Positions 44,941 to 57,200 of a stretch of 64,000 nucleotides of DNA are shown in pieces. Origin of the DNA: Nageia nagi (lineage: Eukaryota > Pinophyta); the NCBI GenBank assembly GCA_050084985.1, contig JBITNC010000001.1, positions 207,948,001-208,012,000 on the forward strand, written 5' to 3'. Every line of letters begins with the position of its first letter. Position 1 is the first letter of the stretch. Both the position numbers and the translations under genes were made by a program. A model generated the notes under the pieces. It searched no databases, had not been told where the DNA came from, and worked only from the letters and a program-made list of their open reading frames with translations.

Positions 44941-45660
44941 CATTTATGATGATTTAATGTTAGTAATCTACTTATGATTACATCATTGGTTTATCTTTTA
45001 AATGAGTGAACTCTCACTAGTCATGTCATTGGCCATTGATGATCATTAGTTTATATGTATATGATCTAAATAAATTATGCTTTATATGGGTGTGAAAACC
45101 ATGTAGATACATAGCAAAATGCATCATCCATTGAATATGATCTAATATCAACATCTTGCTCACTACTATATTGTTGGTTTAATTTAAAGAGAGTGAACTC
45201 TCACTAGTCATATTGTTGGCCATTTATGATCATATATTTGTATGTTTATGATCTAAAGACACTATGCTTTAGATGGATTCAAAGAAAAAACCCATGTAGA
45301 TACATAGCAAAATGCATCATCTATTGGACATGATCCAATGTTAATAAATTACTAATAGTTGTATTATTGGTTTACTTTAGATTGATTGAACTCTCATTAG
45401 TTGTGTCATTGGCCATCGATGATCACACATTTTATGTCTATGATCATAAGATAATATGCTTTATATGGGTTTAAAGAAAAACCATATGGGTACATAGTAA
45501 AATGCATCATCCATTAGAGATGATCCAATGTTAACAAATTACTAATGAATGTATAGCTAGTTTACTTTAGAGTGAGTGAACTCTCACTATCCATGTTGTT
45601 GGCCATTGAAGGTCATAAATTTTATGTCTATTACTTGAAGATATTATGTTGTCCTTATGA
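44941..45660. repeat. Tandem repeat, about four units of about 190 bp
   Basis: The word GAGTGAACTCTCACTA (with variants) occurs at 45004, 45191, 45384 and 45574. Each is followed by TTGGCCATTGATGATCA-like and CATAGCAAAATGCATCATCCA-like words. It lies within element C. Confidence 0.85.
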
Positions 45661-46900
45661 AGGGTGAGTTATCCTTGTCAATCATACCCACCTAGATAAT
45701 ACTTTTGGAACAAAATAACATAAACTTACATAGATCACTTCCATGAAAGAATAAGTAATGTAAATAGCAAGGATGAAATTAATATAATATTTAGATATTT
45801 TTACTATGGTAAATACCAACCATAGTGATATAGAGTATGACACATAGACTACTATGATAGAAAAATCATATCCTATGGAAGATGTTTGAATGACCCCCAC
45901 TAGTGATGTCCTGTAATTAATGTAATGTTTGCTCATGGGCAAACCATGGCTTTAAAATAATTATTAGTAGAATAATGAACTATACATTCAATTTTGATCA
46001 ATGTAACAAATATTTATACATTCAATGAACTTTCATCTCAACATTTCAATTTGCAAAATTTTTCAATATAAATCCATGCCATTGGTGGTGTGGATGCAAT
46101 ATGGCATGCTACTAGTGGTGTGATATTTTCTATATCAAGTGTAAAAAGTTGAAAGATAATCATCCATATCACTTTGCATTGTTTCTAAATGAAATAACAT
46201 TTCCAATTACCATAAAATTTTTAAGATAAAGCATGAACTAGCAATATTTGACCATATATTCAATTTTATTTATATAATGATGATATCATTCAAGATGAAG
46301 AATTCATTCAATTTGCATTGAAAATACTTCAATTTAGATATTCAATGGCCTTAAGTATAATTAGTAAAACATACAATTTGTTTGAAATAATAATCATAGG
46401 AATAGAATATGCAATGTTTACTTTTCATACTAGATAGTTAAGGAAAATATAGTGGTTTTAATTCATCAATGACAATTTTGCAATGAAGAGCATAACATAT
46501 GTGAGATGAGATACCTTACCTTTACTTACATTTATGCTCCATGGATGGGAAATTATTGCACTTTGTAATTCTAAATTCTAAATTTTAGCCTTCTAATTTT
46601 CAATATCTAATTTCCATCATGCTCCAAGCTGAAGATATATCCACTTTTCCTTGATTTTCTATTTGTAGTTTTTTTGCAAACTATTAGTGTCATGCTAACA
46701 ATCAAGCCTATCGTTGACATCATGTCCTTCTTATATCTATATAGAAAACAAAAAGATATTATGACCCTACATTTGATATGAACTATTTTGCATGGTAATA
46801 GAGCTATTTGTTTTTGTTATGAAATGTAACTAATATGGGATGTAATGAATAGACCCATGATATGCAATCTACATGAAATGCACCCTATATGATATGCATC
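45661..46900. other. Non-coding 3' region of element C
   Basis: No coding frame was found. 45660-45960 and 46161-46265 are similar to 3645-3920 and 4250-4345 of element B. Several CCATTGGTGG-like motifs are present (46076, 46105). Confidence 0.55.
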
Positions 46901-48815
46901 CTATATGATGTGACTCCTATATGATATGTAAAATTTAGAAACTATAGTACTTAGGGGGTGGTGGAAACGCCATTAGTTTAGCACATTTTGCTATGAATAA
47001 TGGATTTTCTTTGCTTAGATTATTATTTGCATTTTCTATACCTTGGGTTGCTATTCTCTCAAGAAGATCAATAAATTCAATTTGTATCTTTGGAGGTAAT
47101 GTATTTTGTTGTTGCAAATGACTATTAAAGAGTAAAATCTTAAATTGATACTTTTCAAGAGGCCAATATTTTTATTTTCTATATTCTTATAACTGAATCT
47201 CAATTAGATCTAACTAAACTAATTTTTTTTTGTGTTTGCTTGACTAGCTAGATGTGTAGAATAAGAACCATTATTTCCATTACTATTTTTATACCATTGG
47301 TGGCTTGCATGCAGTATGGAACACCATTGGTAGCATGCTTCCTCATCACAATTATCTTGATATTTCATAATTCTATTTTCAATCTCTAAATTTGAACCAT
47401 GTTAAGAGAGTTGATATTTAACTTTTGCAATCATATCCAAAATTATAAGTTTCAAATCACAACAAGAATCTATAGCATGACCCTTCCATTGATGATAAGT
47501 GCAATAAACATCCTCATTTCCCATTGGAGTATCACTATATTATGTTATTTTTTTTAATGGTGTCAATAAACCTCTTTTCATTATATCCCTCATAATTAGC
47601 CTTGGTTGATGTCCACTAAGTATCTTAAAGTTGGAGACCTCTTCATTGGGTGGTGGGGAACAATTGTAGCTATCCTATTTGGATTGTTCTACAATATGAG
47701 CATCTTGTGTTTTCAAAGTTTCTTGAGATGTTACTCTTTGCAAATATTGTTTTAGTTTTTGTTGAATTTAGGGTTTAAGTTATAGTTTTAGTTGAGGTTT
47801 TTGTTGAGAAGATATTTTATTTTGTTACTTTTGTATAATTTCCTTCTCAAACTTTTGCATACAATATTTTCTAGCATATGGATCTTCTAACAATTTATCT
47901 AATTCTTTCCTTATAAATGCATGATATTTTTCTTTCAATTCAAGATCATTATAAATTCCAAATATCAAAGAGGTATTAACTAACATATGTGCTTTAATTC
48001 TTTTAAATTGATCTTGAAGTTTCAATTTTTCAAATGCAATATCATTCATTTCAAACTTATCCATAGCATCCAAATTTAAATGTGCATCAAAATCAAATTT
48101 AGTCATATAATCATTAGAAAAAACATTATCATGCACTCAATTTTTTATAATACATGGCATATCATCATTTGTAGCAGTCAATCATGAATTTGATAAACTT
48201 AACTCATCAAAAAAATTTCTATTATGCATAACATCTATTTCTTATTTAGGAGGTGAAAATAAATCACTTATCACATTTAAACATTCAAATAAACCATTTT
48301 TAAATGCCTTATCCATGAGAGAATGCAAGAAGATGGAAAAAACATTTTTATATGAAAATATCTAGAAATCTTGATAGAAATGCATACAAAAGGATCAAAA
48401 TAATCTCTAAAAATTCCCTACTATGATGACCTATAGGCTTGGCAAGGTTTTAGCATAAAACAAGTTGCCAAATAGTTGCAAAATACCTTCAAAATGTATG
48501 ATTTTCAAGGTGACATTTTCTACAAAAATATTTGCAAAATCTCCTAAAATATGTAAATCAAGACCTATAAAATAAAATAAAAACTTTCTAATTATATGTA
48601 TCTATGGTTTGGACAAAATGTTCTAATGATATATCTCACCAAATTGAAGAAAATGACATTTAAAGAGTGACCTTTTTCAAAAAAATAATTTTGTTTGAAG
48701 CAATAAAAGTTTCCACATTAGAGAAAAGTTAATTTAACCAAAAAGGAAAACAAAACCAAGGGTTTCTAATGCAATAATCCTACAAAAAGGTGATGCCATA
48801 AAATAAAAAAGTCTA
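46901..48815 (-). pseudogene. gag of element C (Tat-lineage type)
   Basis: Read leftward. 48136-47825 is open for 103 codons (DAHLNLDAMDKFEMNDIAFE, LEDPYARKYCMQKFEKEI). Then ILSGHQPRLIMRDIMKRGLL (about 47610), and at 47516-47410 CTYHQWKGHAIDSC followed by LKLIILDMIA. The Cys-x2-His...Gly-His...Cys pattern matches the C-x-x-H-xxx-GH-x-x-x-x-C-x-x-L-K motif of Tat-type Gag. 47117-46935 is open for 60 codons (PPKIQIEFIDLLERIATQGI). No protease or RT follows. The region around 48150-48815 is too eroded to read. Confidence 0.65.
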
Positions 48816-48847
48816 GTGTTTGTAAGAACAATCAGGGTTCACCAAAA
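48816..48847 (-). other. Primer-binding site region of element C
   Basis: On the minus strand the LTR is followed by TTTTGGTGAACCCTGATT, a TGG-starting primer site. The related site in element B differs mainly by G-to-A and C-to-T changes. Confidence 0.55.
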
Positions 48848-49489
48848 TGTAGTAGCTAAATAATGTGATTAATAAAAATAGGGTTGATTAATGCATTATT
48901 GTTGTACTTTGTAAATATTGATGCATATATAAAAAATATGGAAATAACATGTAATAGGAATGCAATAGTGTTTACTTAGATTCTATATTCATTTTTTTAA
49001 TAAGAAAATACGTAAATAATAGATCATACATTCATGAATAAGCATGCCATCTCCACCCTAGAATTGGCACAACGCTGGTGTTGTAAGATAAGTGAAATTA
49101 CATACATAAAAAATAATGTAGTGATGAATGAATTAGAAAATAATTAAATTATAAACATACATGCAAACTTACATAATAATATATGTACAATATATATAGA
49201 TAAAGCAAGTTACAATCCTTCAAATTATCTTCAATTGATAATCCTTGTATTAGCTTGAAATGATTATTTGCATATGATTCACTCATGATCTATAGGTCAT
49301 CAAATGATGCCTTTCTATATGATACAAGTTTACATGAATTCAATATTTTGGCCCCTTGTACATTCCACAAGGGTCAAATACATGGCCTACACCTCATTTA
49401 TACATTTTTAATCCCTTTTTGAATAATACATTGTTAAGGAATTAAAATGATTTATTAAATACATAAAGGTTCATTTTGAAGAATCTATG
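48848..49489 (-). repeat. 5' LTR of element C (right copy)
   Basis: Partner of the left LTR; its end has decayed from TCTACA to TCTATG, followed by target repeat ATGAG. It is longer by a small insertion near 48920. Confidence 0.9.
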
Positions 49490-49940
49490 ATGAGTTTGTC
49501 ATTCTAAATATCCTTTAGGTTCCATCTTGATGGTACCCTCAACTATGAATTTTGTTAGGTATATCTAAGCTTGAACATTTAACCCTAACACCTTCTTCAA
49601 AAATGAAACATGAAATACTGGGTGAACTATATAAGAGGTTGGAAACTTTAACTTATATATAAAAGGTCCAATGCATGAGATAAGTTTTAAGGCCCATAAA
49701 ATTTTCAATCTAATTTCTAATACACTCTAATATTGAGAGATTTTTGATGATATGATTGAAGTTGTAGAAAATCCATATCCCATTCTTGGAATTCCCTCTC
49801 AATTCATTGTTGATTAGATTATTATTTCATGTGATGTTGAGAAATATATAAATTTTCTTTAAGAAGATGAAAGATATCCAACCAAGTGATTAATTTTGTA
49901 TCAACCACCTAAATATTTGTATTTCTTGATATATGTAAAT
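49490..49940 (-). pseudogene. Integrase C-terminal part of element D
   Basis: Reading leftward: LKENLYISQHHMK, then EFQEWDMDFLQLQSYHQ, GLKLISCIGPFIYKLKFPTS, VHPVFHVSFLKK and FIVEGTIKMEPKGYLE. This is the chromovirus order (LKxNLxxAQxRMK, VGDxVFLxLQPYRQ, FYGPxxIxxxIGxxAYKLxLP, IHPVFHVSxLK). The frame continues at 43469-43380 beyond element C. It is truncated near 49940, with no RT or integrase core present. Confidence 0.75.
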
Positions 49941-52900
49941 GCCTCAAAATACCTACACCTTAACCACTCAAAATACCTATAAGTAATTCCAAGAATTTAG
50001 ATACATTTGTATCTAAGTTTCCTATGTGGATTATTTACAAGATTCGCAAAGATAGGGTTTACAAATTATCCTTTGTAACTCAATGATACAAGAAGCTATC
50101 TAGACCTAAAAATAATGATAAAAGATTAATTAAGACTTCAAATCATAAGTCCTTGGGACCTTGTGACCATCTAAGTGGGGTGAAACCCCAACTCAAAAGG
50201 GTTTCAAGCCTATTTTTTCCATAATTAAGAGGATAGTAGAAAAGATTGAAATACATACTATGCAAGTATTACCTTGAAACATTAACTATAGAAAAACCAT
50301 TATACAAGTAAATTTGATAATGGTATGACAATGATATGATAAATATTTCTCAAAGCCTATCAAAAGTGCTAAAGGCATACGCCTATATGCCAAACAACAT
50401 TTCTCAAAGCCTATAAAGATTTGTCTAATATGATAAAAGATAACAATGATGACAATGAATACAATACAAATAATAATAGATCTAATAATATCAATTATAA
50501 TAACACATTAAAGATCCTTCAAACCCTAAGTTTTAGACCTTAAACATAAAACCCTAGTCTGAAACCCTAGGTAAGAATATTAGCTTAAGTATGCCTATAT
50601 GCCAAACAATGATAAATATTCAATTCAAGAAAGAATACTAGTCATTAATTAAGGTTTATTTAAAGTTTTAAAACCTATAAATACCCATGAAATCAAGTAT
50701 CAATAACATAATATCATAAATTAACCATAAGGTTACTCAATCCATGGAGCATGGAGAAGTAATCCCAAGGCATGAAGGCACAGGCTTAAATATTAATGTA
50801 ACCCTTAATGTCACAAATATGAATGCATGCATAATCAAGTATAATAATTATAGAGCTCATAAAAAAGTTTATCAAGCAATAAGAGTCTCAAAAAGTGAGC
50901 CCATGTTGTATTTTATAAACCTTAGATGGGATCATCTGGATGACTATGTAACCTACAAGATTGTCTAGATGATTGAAAAGTCATCTAAGTGACTAGAACC
51001 AAAGTGTTAGAAGTAACTTAAAGGTAGAAATGGTGTTGATAAAACCTATCAAAAGTGCTAAAAAGTATGTTATGTAAACCTGATAATACATGATATGATA
51101 AATGCTATAAATATCAATATAACTCTATCAACAATGTAAAATGTAATTTTATGGTATTTATAGTTACCCCTTTTCATGTTGAGCTTCAAACCTATGAGAA
51201 GCTAAGTACAAAAACATGTTAAATAGTAAATTGATAATTGATAATAATAAATGATAGTAAAATGATCAAGATGAGAGATAATTTTTATGCATGATATCCC
51301 ATATAAGATCATCCTAATCACTTAACTTGACTCTAGTTTTGGTGTAGGAAAAGCTATATAAGACTTAGTTGAGCATCATGAGGATCAAATAAAATCTAGT
51401 TTCAATGCATGAGAAGTCATATAAGATGGAATTAGATCTCATGATAATGACTTATGACAAAATATGATAAGTGGATCAAGTAGCATGTAGAATGATAAAA
51501 TAAAGTTTTAATCTAATATAAGCTAATCTAATCTAAACTAATTATAGAAAGGAAAATGATCTATTCTTTACCCCAACAGTTGAAGGGAGCATGAAATAAA
51601 ATGATCTCTACTTTGTCCCAATAGTTGAAGGGTGTTTGACTCTTATTTTCCACAATAATCAAAGGGAAGGATCATACGCTCACACACCTACCAAGTTTGG
51701 ATCATAGCACATAGGTATATGCCACTTGTACAAATATGATAATAATCTTTACTCTACCCTAGTAGCCGAAGGGTGAAGGATCATAGGAATGCAAATCTAC
51801 CAAGCATTAGACCATAGCACATACATATACAATGCCTTAAAAGAGTGACAAAGTCAAACATGATGATGTTTGAGTATGTTGATTTCCAATAAAGCATGTT
51901 GAGCTAATAATCATCCAAAAAATACTCATGATGCAAGAAAGGTTGACCATGCATCTAAGATGCCCCTAACAAAATCAAAATGTACTTGCTAAGAATTATG
52001 AAATTTTGCAAAATTTGGATCACTTTTAAATCATGTATGAAGCACCCCTTGTCAAATGGGGAGGTGTGATGGATGACAAGATAGGACACCTAATTATTTG
52101 ACTAAATGGATTAGAAAATGATGATTATCATGGAAGGTTTATAAAGTGAGAGCAAGATATATCAAATCATACAAATGACTAGAATTTCATCCAAGCAATT
52201 AGGGTTTGATCTAATTGCTTGAATAATTTGGTGATCTTTAAGATAATTTTAATAGAAAAAAGTGAAAAATAAAAAGTAAAATTAGGGTTTGACTTCTCAT
52301 TTTATGAAAGTTACTTATGCAAATAATGAATATTTAAGCTCTAAGTGGTTTGGATGATAGCAACAAATAAGATTGCATATCTAACCATGTGAAGATTTGT
52401 GGAGATTAGAGAGTGACTATCATGACATCCATCACATTGTTACTTGGAAGAAGACCAACTAGTGATGAGCTATTGTATAATAAGGTAGGTTCAAAACCCT
52501 CCCTTTATTTTAGGTTTGATGGGTATTTGTAATAATTAAGTGTAATGCTTTTTATAATTATTCTTAGGAGGAATAATGTAATAAACATCATTTTACTAAT
52601 AAAGTATTTACATTCCTCATTCACTAGCCCACTATGGCCATATAAGTAGAATACAAATGGAGGTAATGCCACTAGGATTAGATCCCAACTACTCCATTAT
52701 ACCCTAAAGGTTAGTATATCTTATTAAATAATTTTTGGGCTTGTATATTCTTCCATAGTGCATATATGTCAAATCAAGTAATCATAACCATAACAATCAA
52801 GGAAAAATTATTTTTAACTATGGATAGAATGGTCATACCTTCCTCTAGGGCTCCCATAGGGATACCAACCAAAAGAATGCTAGAAATTGGTTATAGGGTT

Positions 52901-53430
52901 TTCCAATACATCTAATAATTGTATATTCTTAGATATCATTGAATGGTTTAAAAAAAACCATATCATTTTGCTTTTGTATAATGTTAATTTATATTAAAAC
53001 TTAGGTTTTTATGTTTGTGTTTGTGTAATATTAATTTGGATTTAAATGTTTAGCTTAAAATTGGGATTTTTATGTTTATATTAGGCTTATTTTTTTCTTA
53101 TAACACTACTTACAAATCATATGACAACTAGATGATCCAATTTAAGTGTCATCAAGTCTTAGATGATTATACTAATCATTCAAATGATTGATCTTATCAT
53201 CCATAAACTATATGACTAGGTTAAACTAGTCATCCTTTACTTAGATGATTTTGATCTATATAAACCAATTGATAAGAACTAACTAAAAACTTGACATAAA
53301 CATAAAACTTGAGATATATGCAATAAAGATACTTGACATAGAATTAGATCATGTAAAACTAACCAAATAAAGGCTAATAAACCTTAAAATTTATGCTAGA
53401 TGAAACTCAAGCATAAGTTTTGATCTCTAT
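49941..53430. other. Unassigned DNA with short dispersed repeats, possibly holding the 3' LTR of element F
   Basis: No coding frame was recognised; the open stretch at 50744-50968 has no family signature. CCTATCAAAAGTGCTAAA recurs at about 50356 and 51045, CCTATATGCCAAACAA at about 50382 and 50594, and a block with GTTGAAGGG and ATCATAGCACATA words recurs at 51580-51840. By analogy with G and B, the 3' LTR of F should end somewhere near 51.5 kb, but I could not find it. Confidence 0.4.
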
Positions 53431-53439
53431 GAACCAAGG

Positions 53440-53950
53440 TATGAGTAGCCTTGACTAAGGTAAACTAGGATTGGTTGGAGATGCTAGGCCTAGCTGGAAC
53501 AGCTAGGATTCTACCCATTAAGGGAGATACATCCTACATGATCATGCTTAGGGAGCATTTTAACCTTGATAGTTGCACATTCATGCTCCTAATAGGGGAG
53601 ATAATGGTGACCTTAAAGTATGTTTACAAAATAATATGGGTCCCTTTAAAGGGAGAGAAAATTATGATGGTGACAAATAAGTTAGCGAATTACCCATACA
53701 TGGGTAAGGGATATAGGATATAGGACCTCCTAAATGGAGGGTTATCATTATATCTTTCTATTAGGATGGTCACTTAGGATGATGAGAGGTCATTGCTATG
53801 TTGTTGATCTCTTCATTTATTCTACCAAATTCCTTAAGATCCAAGTTCTTGTAAAACATATTTGAGGTGATGACATAAATGGTGCAAGAAAGCACCACCA
53901 TGTTTGCATGGGGGATAACCTTACTAGCACCAAGGATCATTTTAGCAAAG
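53440..53950 (+). pseudogene. Plant mobile domain (PMD) ORF antisense to element F, N-terminal part
   Basis: 53475-53723 is open for 82 codons: MEMLGLAGTARILPIKGD, LREHFNLDS, CTFMLLIGEIMVTL, then KYVYKIIWVPLKGEKI, the PMD signature with its following (E)DVYRI...P(V/L)xGExV element. At about 53800-53940 SSFILPNSLRSKFL and STTMFAWGITLLA follow, matching the later PMD blocks (FAWGxxxLAHLYHDLH). The frame is cut near 53950 by unrelated DNA. It is opposite to the minus-strand integrase at 60 kb. Confidence 0.65.
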
Positions 53951-55325
53951 AATATTCAGTAATAAACAAATTTTAGAAATTCTAAAAATGGAAAATAGTG
54001 AATTTTTTAGGTTATAAAAATACCCATGTTGCCAAAAATTTTTATTATTATTTTTTTAGCTTGAGTTAGCAAGTCAAATTTAAATTTTAAATTAAATTTT
54101 ATTTAAATCACTAGTATTTTTAAATAATAAATTGCTAAATTTACCTTGAAATTATAAATTATTATTTATATTTTGATTAAATCACCCTATATAAATACCT
54201 TATAGTAGCATGTCTTAAATATAGTAGTAGTCTACCTTTGAATGATAGCATGCTATTTTTGAATGGTGGTATTTTGCCTTCAAACGATCACATTCTACCT
54301 TTGAATGGTAGCAAGCTACTACTGTATAGAAGCATACTTCTACCACCCAATGACATCCTACTACTATGTAATAGCATATTGATACCATGTAATGGAATCT
54401 TGCTATAGCATGATGATATCTTGCTATCTCTTGATGGCATCTTGATACTACCTAGTGGCATTCTACCACCTACTACTACCACCCAGTATGGTGCACCTTA
54501 TTGAAGCCATAACTTTTGATCCTAACGTTTGTATTTCTTAAAATTTAAAACATGGCTTCATGTGCATGTTCTACATCTAGTTTAACATTGTTATGTTAAA
54601 CCCTCTAAAAATCATATTTTTTGAGACCTAACTCTTCCATATAGCATCCCAAAATTAGCTTTTTCTTTATGTTCTCAAGATTTTTAAGCTTTTTTTGTAT
54701 GTTAGAACTTTAATATCTTTTGTTATACATTAAGTTGAGTCCTAATATTTTAAATTAAGGTTTATTATTATAATAGGGATGTGCATGCCAATTTTGGGTG
54801 CAATCCAACTCATTTTTATTTTTAGCTATTTTTAGAAATAGATGATTTTATGGTTTCTTTGGTTTTTTGGTTGCTATATGATGGATTGTATTCTCTTAAA
54901 GAAGCAATGTGAATTTAATAATGAGAAGAGTATAATCTTGTAGGTTTCTCCCATTATATTACATTTATAATTAGAGTCCATTTTATTGGTCTCTTGTAGC
55001 TAAATTCACATCTTGGTAGCAGATTGCTACCACCTGGTAGTGGACTATTGTAGCCCAATAGTAGATTGTTGTCATCTAGTAGTAGTTTATTACTACCTAG
55101 AAGCATACTACTTCCACTCAATAGCAAAATGCTTCCACTTAATACTAGACTATAATGAAACTCTTTTAATACACTAAAAAATCTATATAAATTTTTTTTG
55201 GCTTCAAATTCACCTTTGTAATTTTCATATATTTTTTTTTAAATTGCCTTACCTACAAATTTGATTTGCCTTAAATTTTCCAAGTTAGTTTTAAAAAAGG
55301 GATCATAAAATAATCCCTAATTGGA
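53951..55325. mobile_element. Putative insertion interrupting the PMD ORF of F
   Basis: About 1.4 kb of A+T-rich DNA separates the PMD block from the C-terminal region. It contains two clusters of short imperfect repeats (54210-54490, 55010-55150). The size and the interruption of a coding frame suggest a solo LTR or small non-autonomous element, but clear termini and a target duplication were not found. Confidence 0.3.
54210..55150. repeat. Two clusters of short TAGTAGCA/TACCACC-type motifs
   Basis: At 54210-54490 and 55010-55150 words such as GGTAGCA, CTACTAC, TACCACC and GAAGCATACT recur every 15-30 bp, in a degenerate array. The minus-strand open frame at 54288-54482 is a product of this repetition. 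Confidence 0.6.
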
Positions 55326-57200
55326 ACATAAATATGGTGAGTTGATAGCATCAACACATGGGAGAGAGGTGTGAGGACCTAGTTATTGCTCCAAGTGTGG
55401 GCTTGGGAGTACATTCAACGAAGGAGGTCAAATGGATTATTGATGGTATTCCATATAATAGATATGATAGGTGATATCCCACTTATGGTAAGAGTAGAAA
55501 TTAACTACATGTAGTGTTGGAAGCATGAGTAAGAGAGGTTGCAAAGGTACCTTCATGAGGGGCACATAGATTGGTACTAAGATATGCTAACTTGGTTGTA
55601 GCCATAGGATGTTATATTCTAGCCTTATCAAGGAGGACCTCACTAGGAAGAGTAGGATGTGTAGTTGGAATAGGTGTACCAAACTCAACATGTTAGGGGA
55701 TGACATGTGTGAGATGTTGAGATCTTTTAGTTTATGCAAGTATTGAGATAACATGGGCTAGTCTAGTATGTTCCCCTAGATCCAATTCTATATGAACAGG
55801 TAGATAGAGATACCCCAATGAGGCCCAAATTGATGTATGTGGAACTAGATGTAGCATTAGATGCTCCACTAGTTAGGATGATGATAGATGATATGGGGAT
55901 AACCCCAAATATGATGCATGGTATGCCCTATAGAGGAACCAAATGCTAGCTTGGATAATGGAAGAGAGATAGGGAAAGTAGCATTAGTTGATCCTTGGGT
56001 ACCCAAGGGTGGGGTAGGCCTATGAGAAGAGGATGAAGAGGCCATAAAGGAGGTAGATGAGGGCTAGAAATAGGTCTAAGAGGAGGAAAATGAGGGTCAA
56101 GAGGAGGTAGATGAGTGTTAAGAGGAGGTACACGACAAGGAGATCTCAAAGCAAGGAGTGCTTGAGAGAGGTGAGGAGATGTTAGACCAGTTGGCATAGG
56201 AGGAGACTTGATTTTAGATCCCTAAGTGAAGAGATAAGGAACCCCTAAAGCTAAGATTGGGTACCTTAATTGATGAGAGGATAACCTAGTATTACAAAAA
56301 GTGGGATGATTTATAAACACAAATAGATAGCATACAAGCATAATTGGATGCCACATAGGTATAGTTTGTACCAAAGTAGGCAACCAAGGTAGTAGTAGAG
56401 GGACTAATTAACATCCTATAGAGGTAGGTGGTAGCAAAGTAGGGTGCTAAGGCATGTTTGAGGACCAAGTTAGAACATTATAAGGATAGGTTAAGGGCCT
56501 ACTAGGGGACATGTAGACACTATTGGTAGTGTTCATGATAGTTTCCATGGAGAGGGATGCACTACAAGCATGAGTATATGGTGGCATGGGTCTTGGTGCT
56601 GAGGTTAGTACCTAAATAGAGGCACTCCTAATAGGGCTAGGTGAGGGAAGAGATAAGGTCATGGTTGACATGATCATATAGATAGAGTTATAGCTCATTG
56701 GGATGGTAGTAGGATTAGGGGGAAGACCCCTTAATGATAGGGATACATAGGGATAAAGTTATGCTAAGCACTTGATGATGTGAATAGGATAATATTTAGA
56801 GTGCAAGCATGGTAGCACTAGTTAATCAAGGTGGGATTGATACTTGTGGATCTAGAGGCCTCAAGGATAACTTACCTCACATCAAGCATATCCTAAAGTA
56901 TCACATAGAGTCAAAGGAGTGAGGGACACTCAATGTGATAGCATGGACCTCCAAAAGAGACAACCATGGGGATGGTCATAGTGATAAAGATAGAGATGGC
57001 AAGGTAGATAGTGACTAGCATCAAAGGGCCTATGAGATTATCTATCTCATAGTTTATAGGTAGATTTTTTAAATCACCTCCATCATTTAGTTAGAGTGGA
57101 TTAGCTAGAGAGAGTAGTCCATTAAGGGATCCAATAGAGGGATAGGGGGAGACTAACACTCCCCAAAGAAAATGTAGGAGGCATGATGAACCTACCACCT
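55326..57200 (+). pseudogene. C-terminal region of PMD ORF antisense to element F (coiled coil)
   Basis: Comparatively G-rich and frame-like in plus orientation. At 56298-56510 the frame reads WDDL*TQIDSIQA*LDAT*V, then ATKVVVEGLINIL and TKLEHYKDRLRAY. Stops are TAG in Gln-type positions, and the pattern is that of a coiled coil like the tails of the PMD frames in G and B. The rest is protein-like in composition but unmatched. The minus-strand Pro-rich open frame at 55946-56197 is the reverse shadow of this region. Confidence 0.4.

Larger units (their letters stand above)
43470..49489 (-). mobile_element. Element C: gag-only LTR element nested in chromodomain of D
   Basis: LTRs 43470-44083 and 48848-49489 (TGTAGT start, TCTACA or TCTATG end). 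The target duplication is ATGTG (43465-43469) against ATGAG (49490-49494). Minus orientation is shown by the polypurine tract at 44084, the primer site at about 48830 and the leftward gag frame. The 4.8-kb interior has gag and non-coding tandem repeats but no RT or integrase. It shares LTR ends, polypurine tract and non-coding DNA with element B. It fits the TR-GAG class. Confidence 0.88.

Noticed and set aside
45004-45660. CRISPR-like array
   Set aside because: Whole 190-bp units are repeated without unique spacers, and the context is a plant retroelement.
54288-54482. Ser/Met-rich 64-codon minus-strand frame
   Set aside because: Generated by the degenerate TACCACC/TAGCA repeat cluster.
55946-56197. 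Pro/Leu-rich minus-strand frame
   Set aside because: Reverse complement of a G/A-rich plus-strand region that reads as the C-terminal part of the antisense PMD protein.
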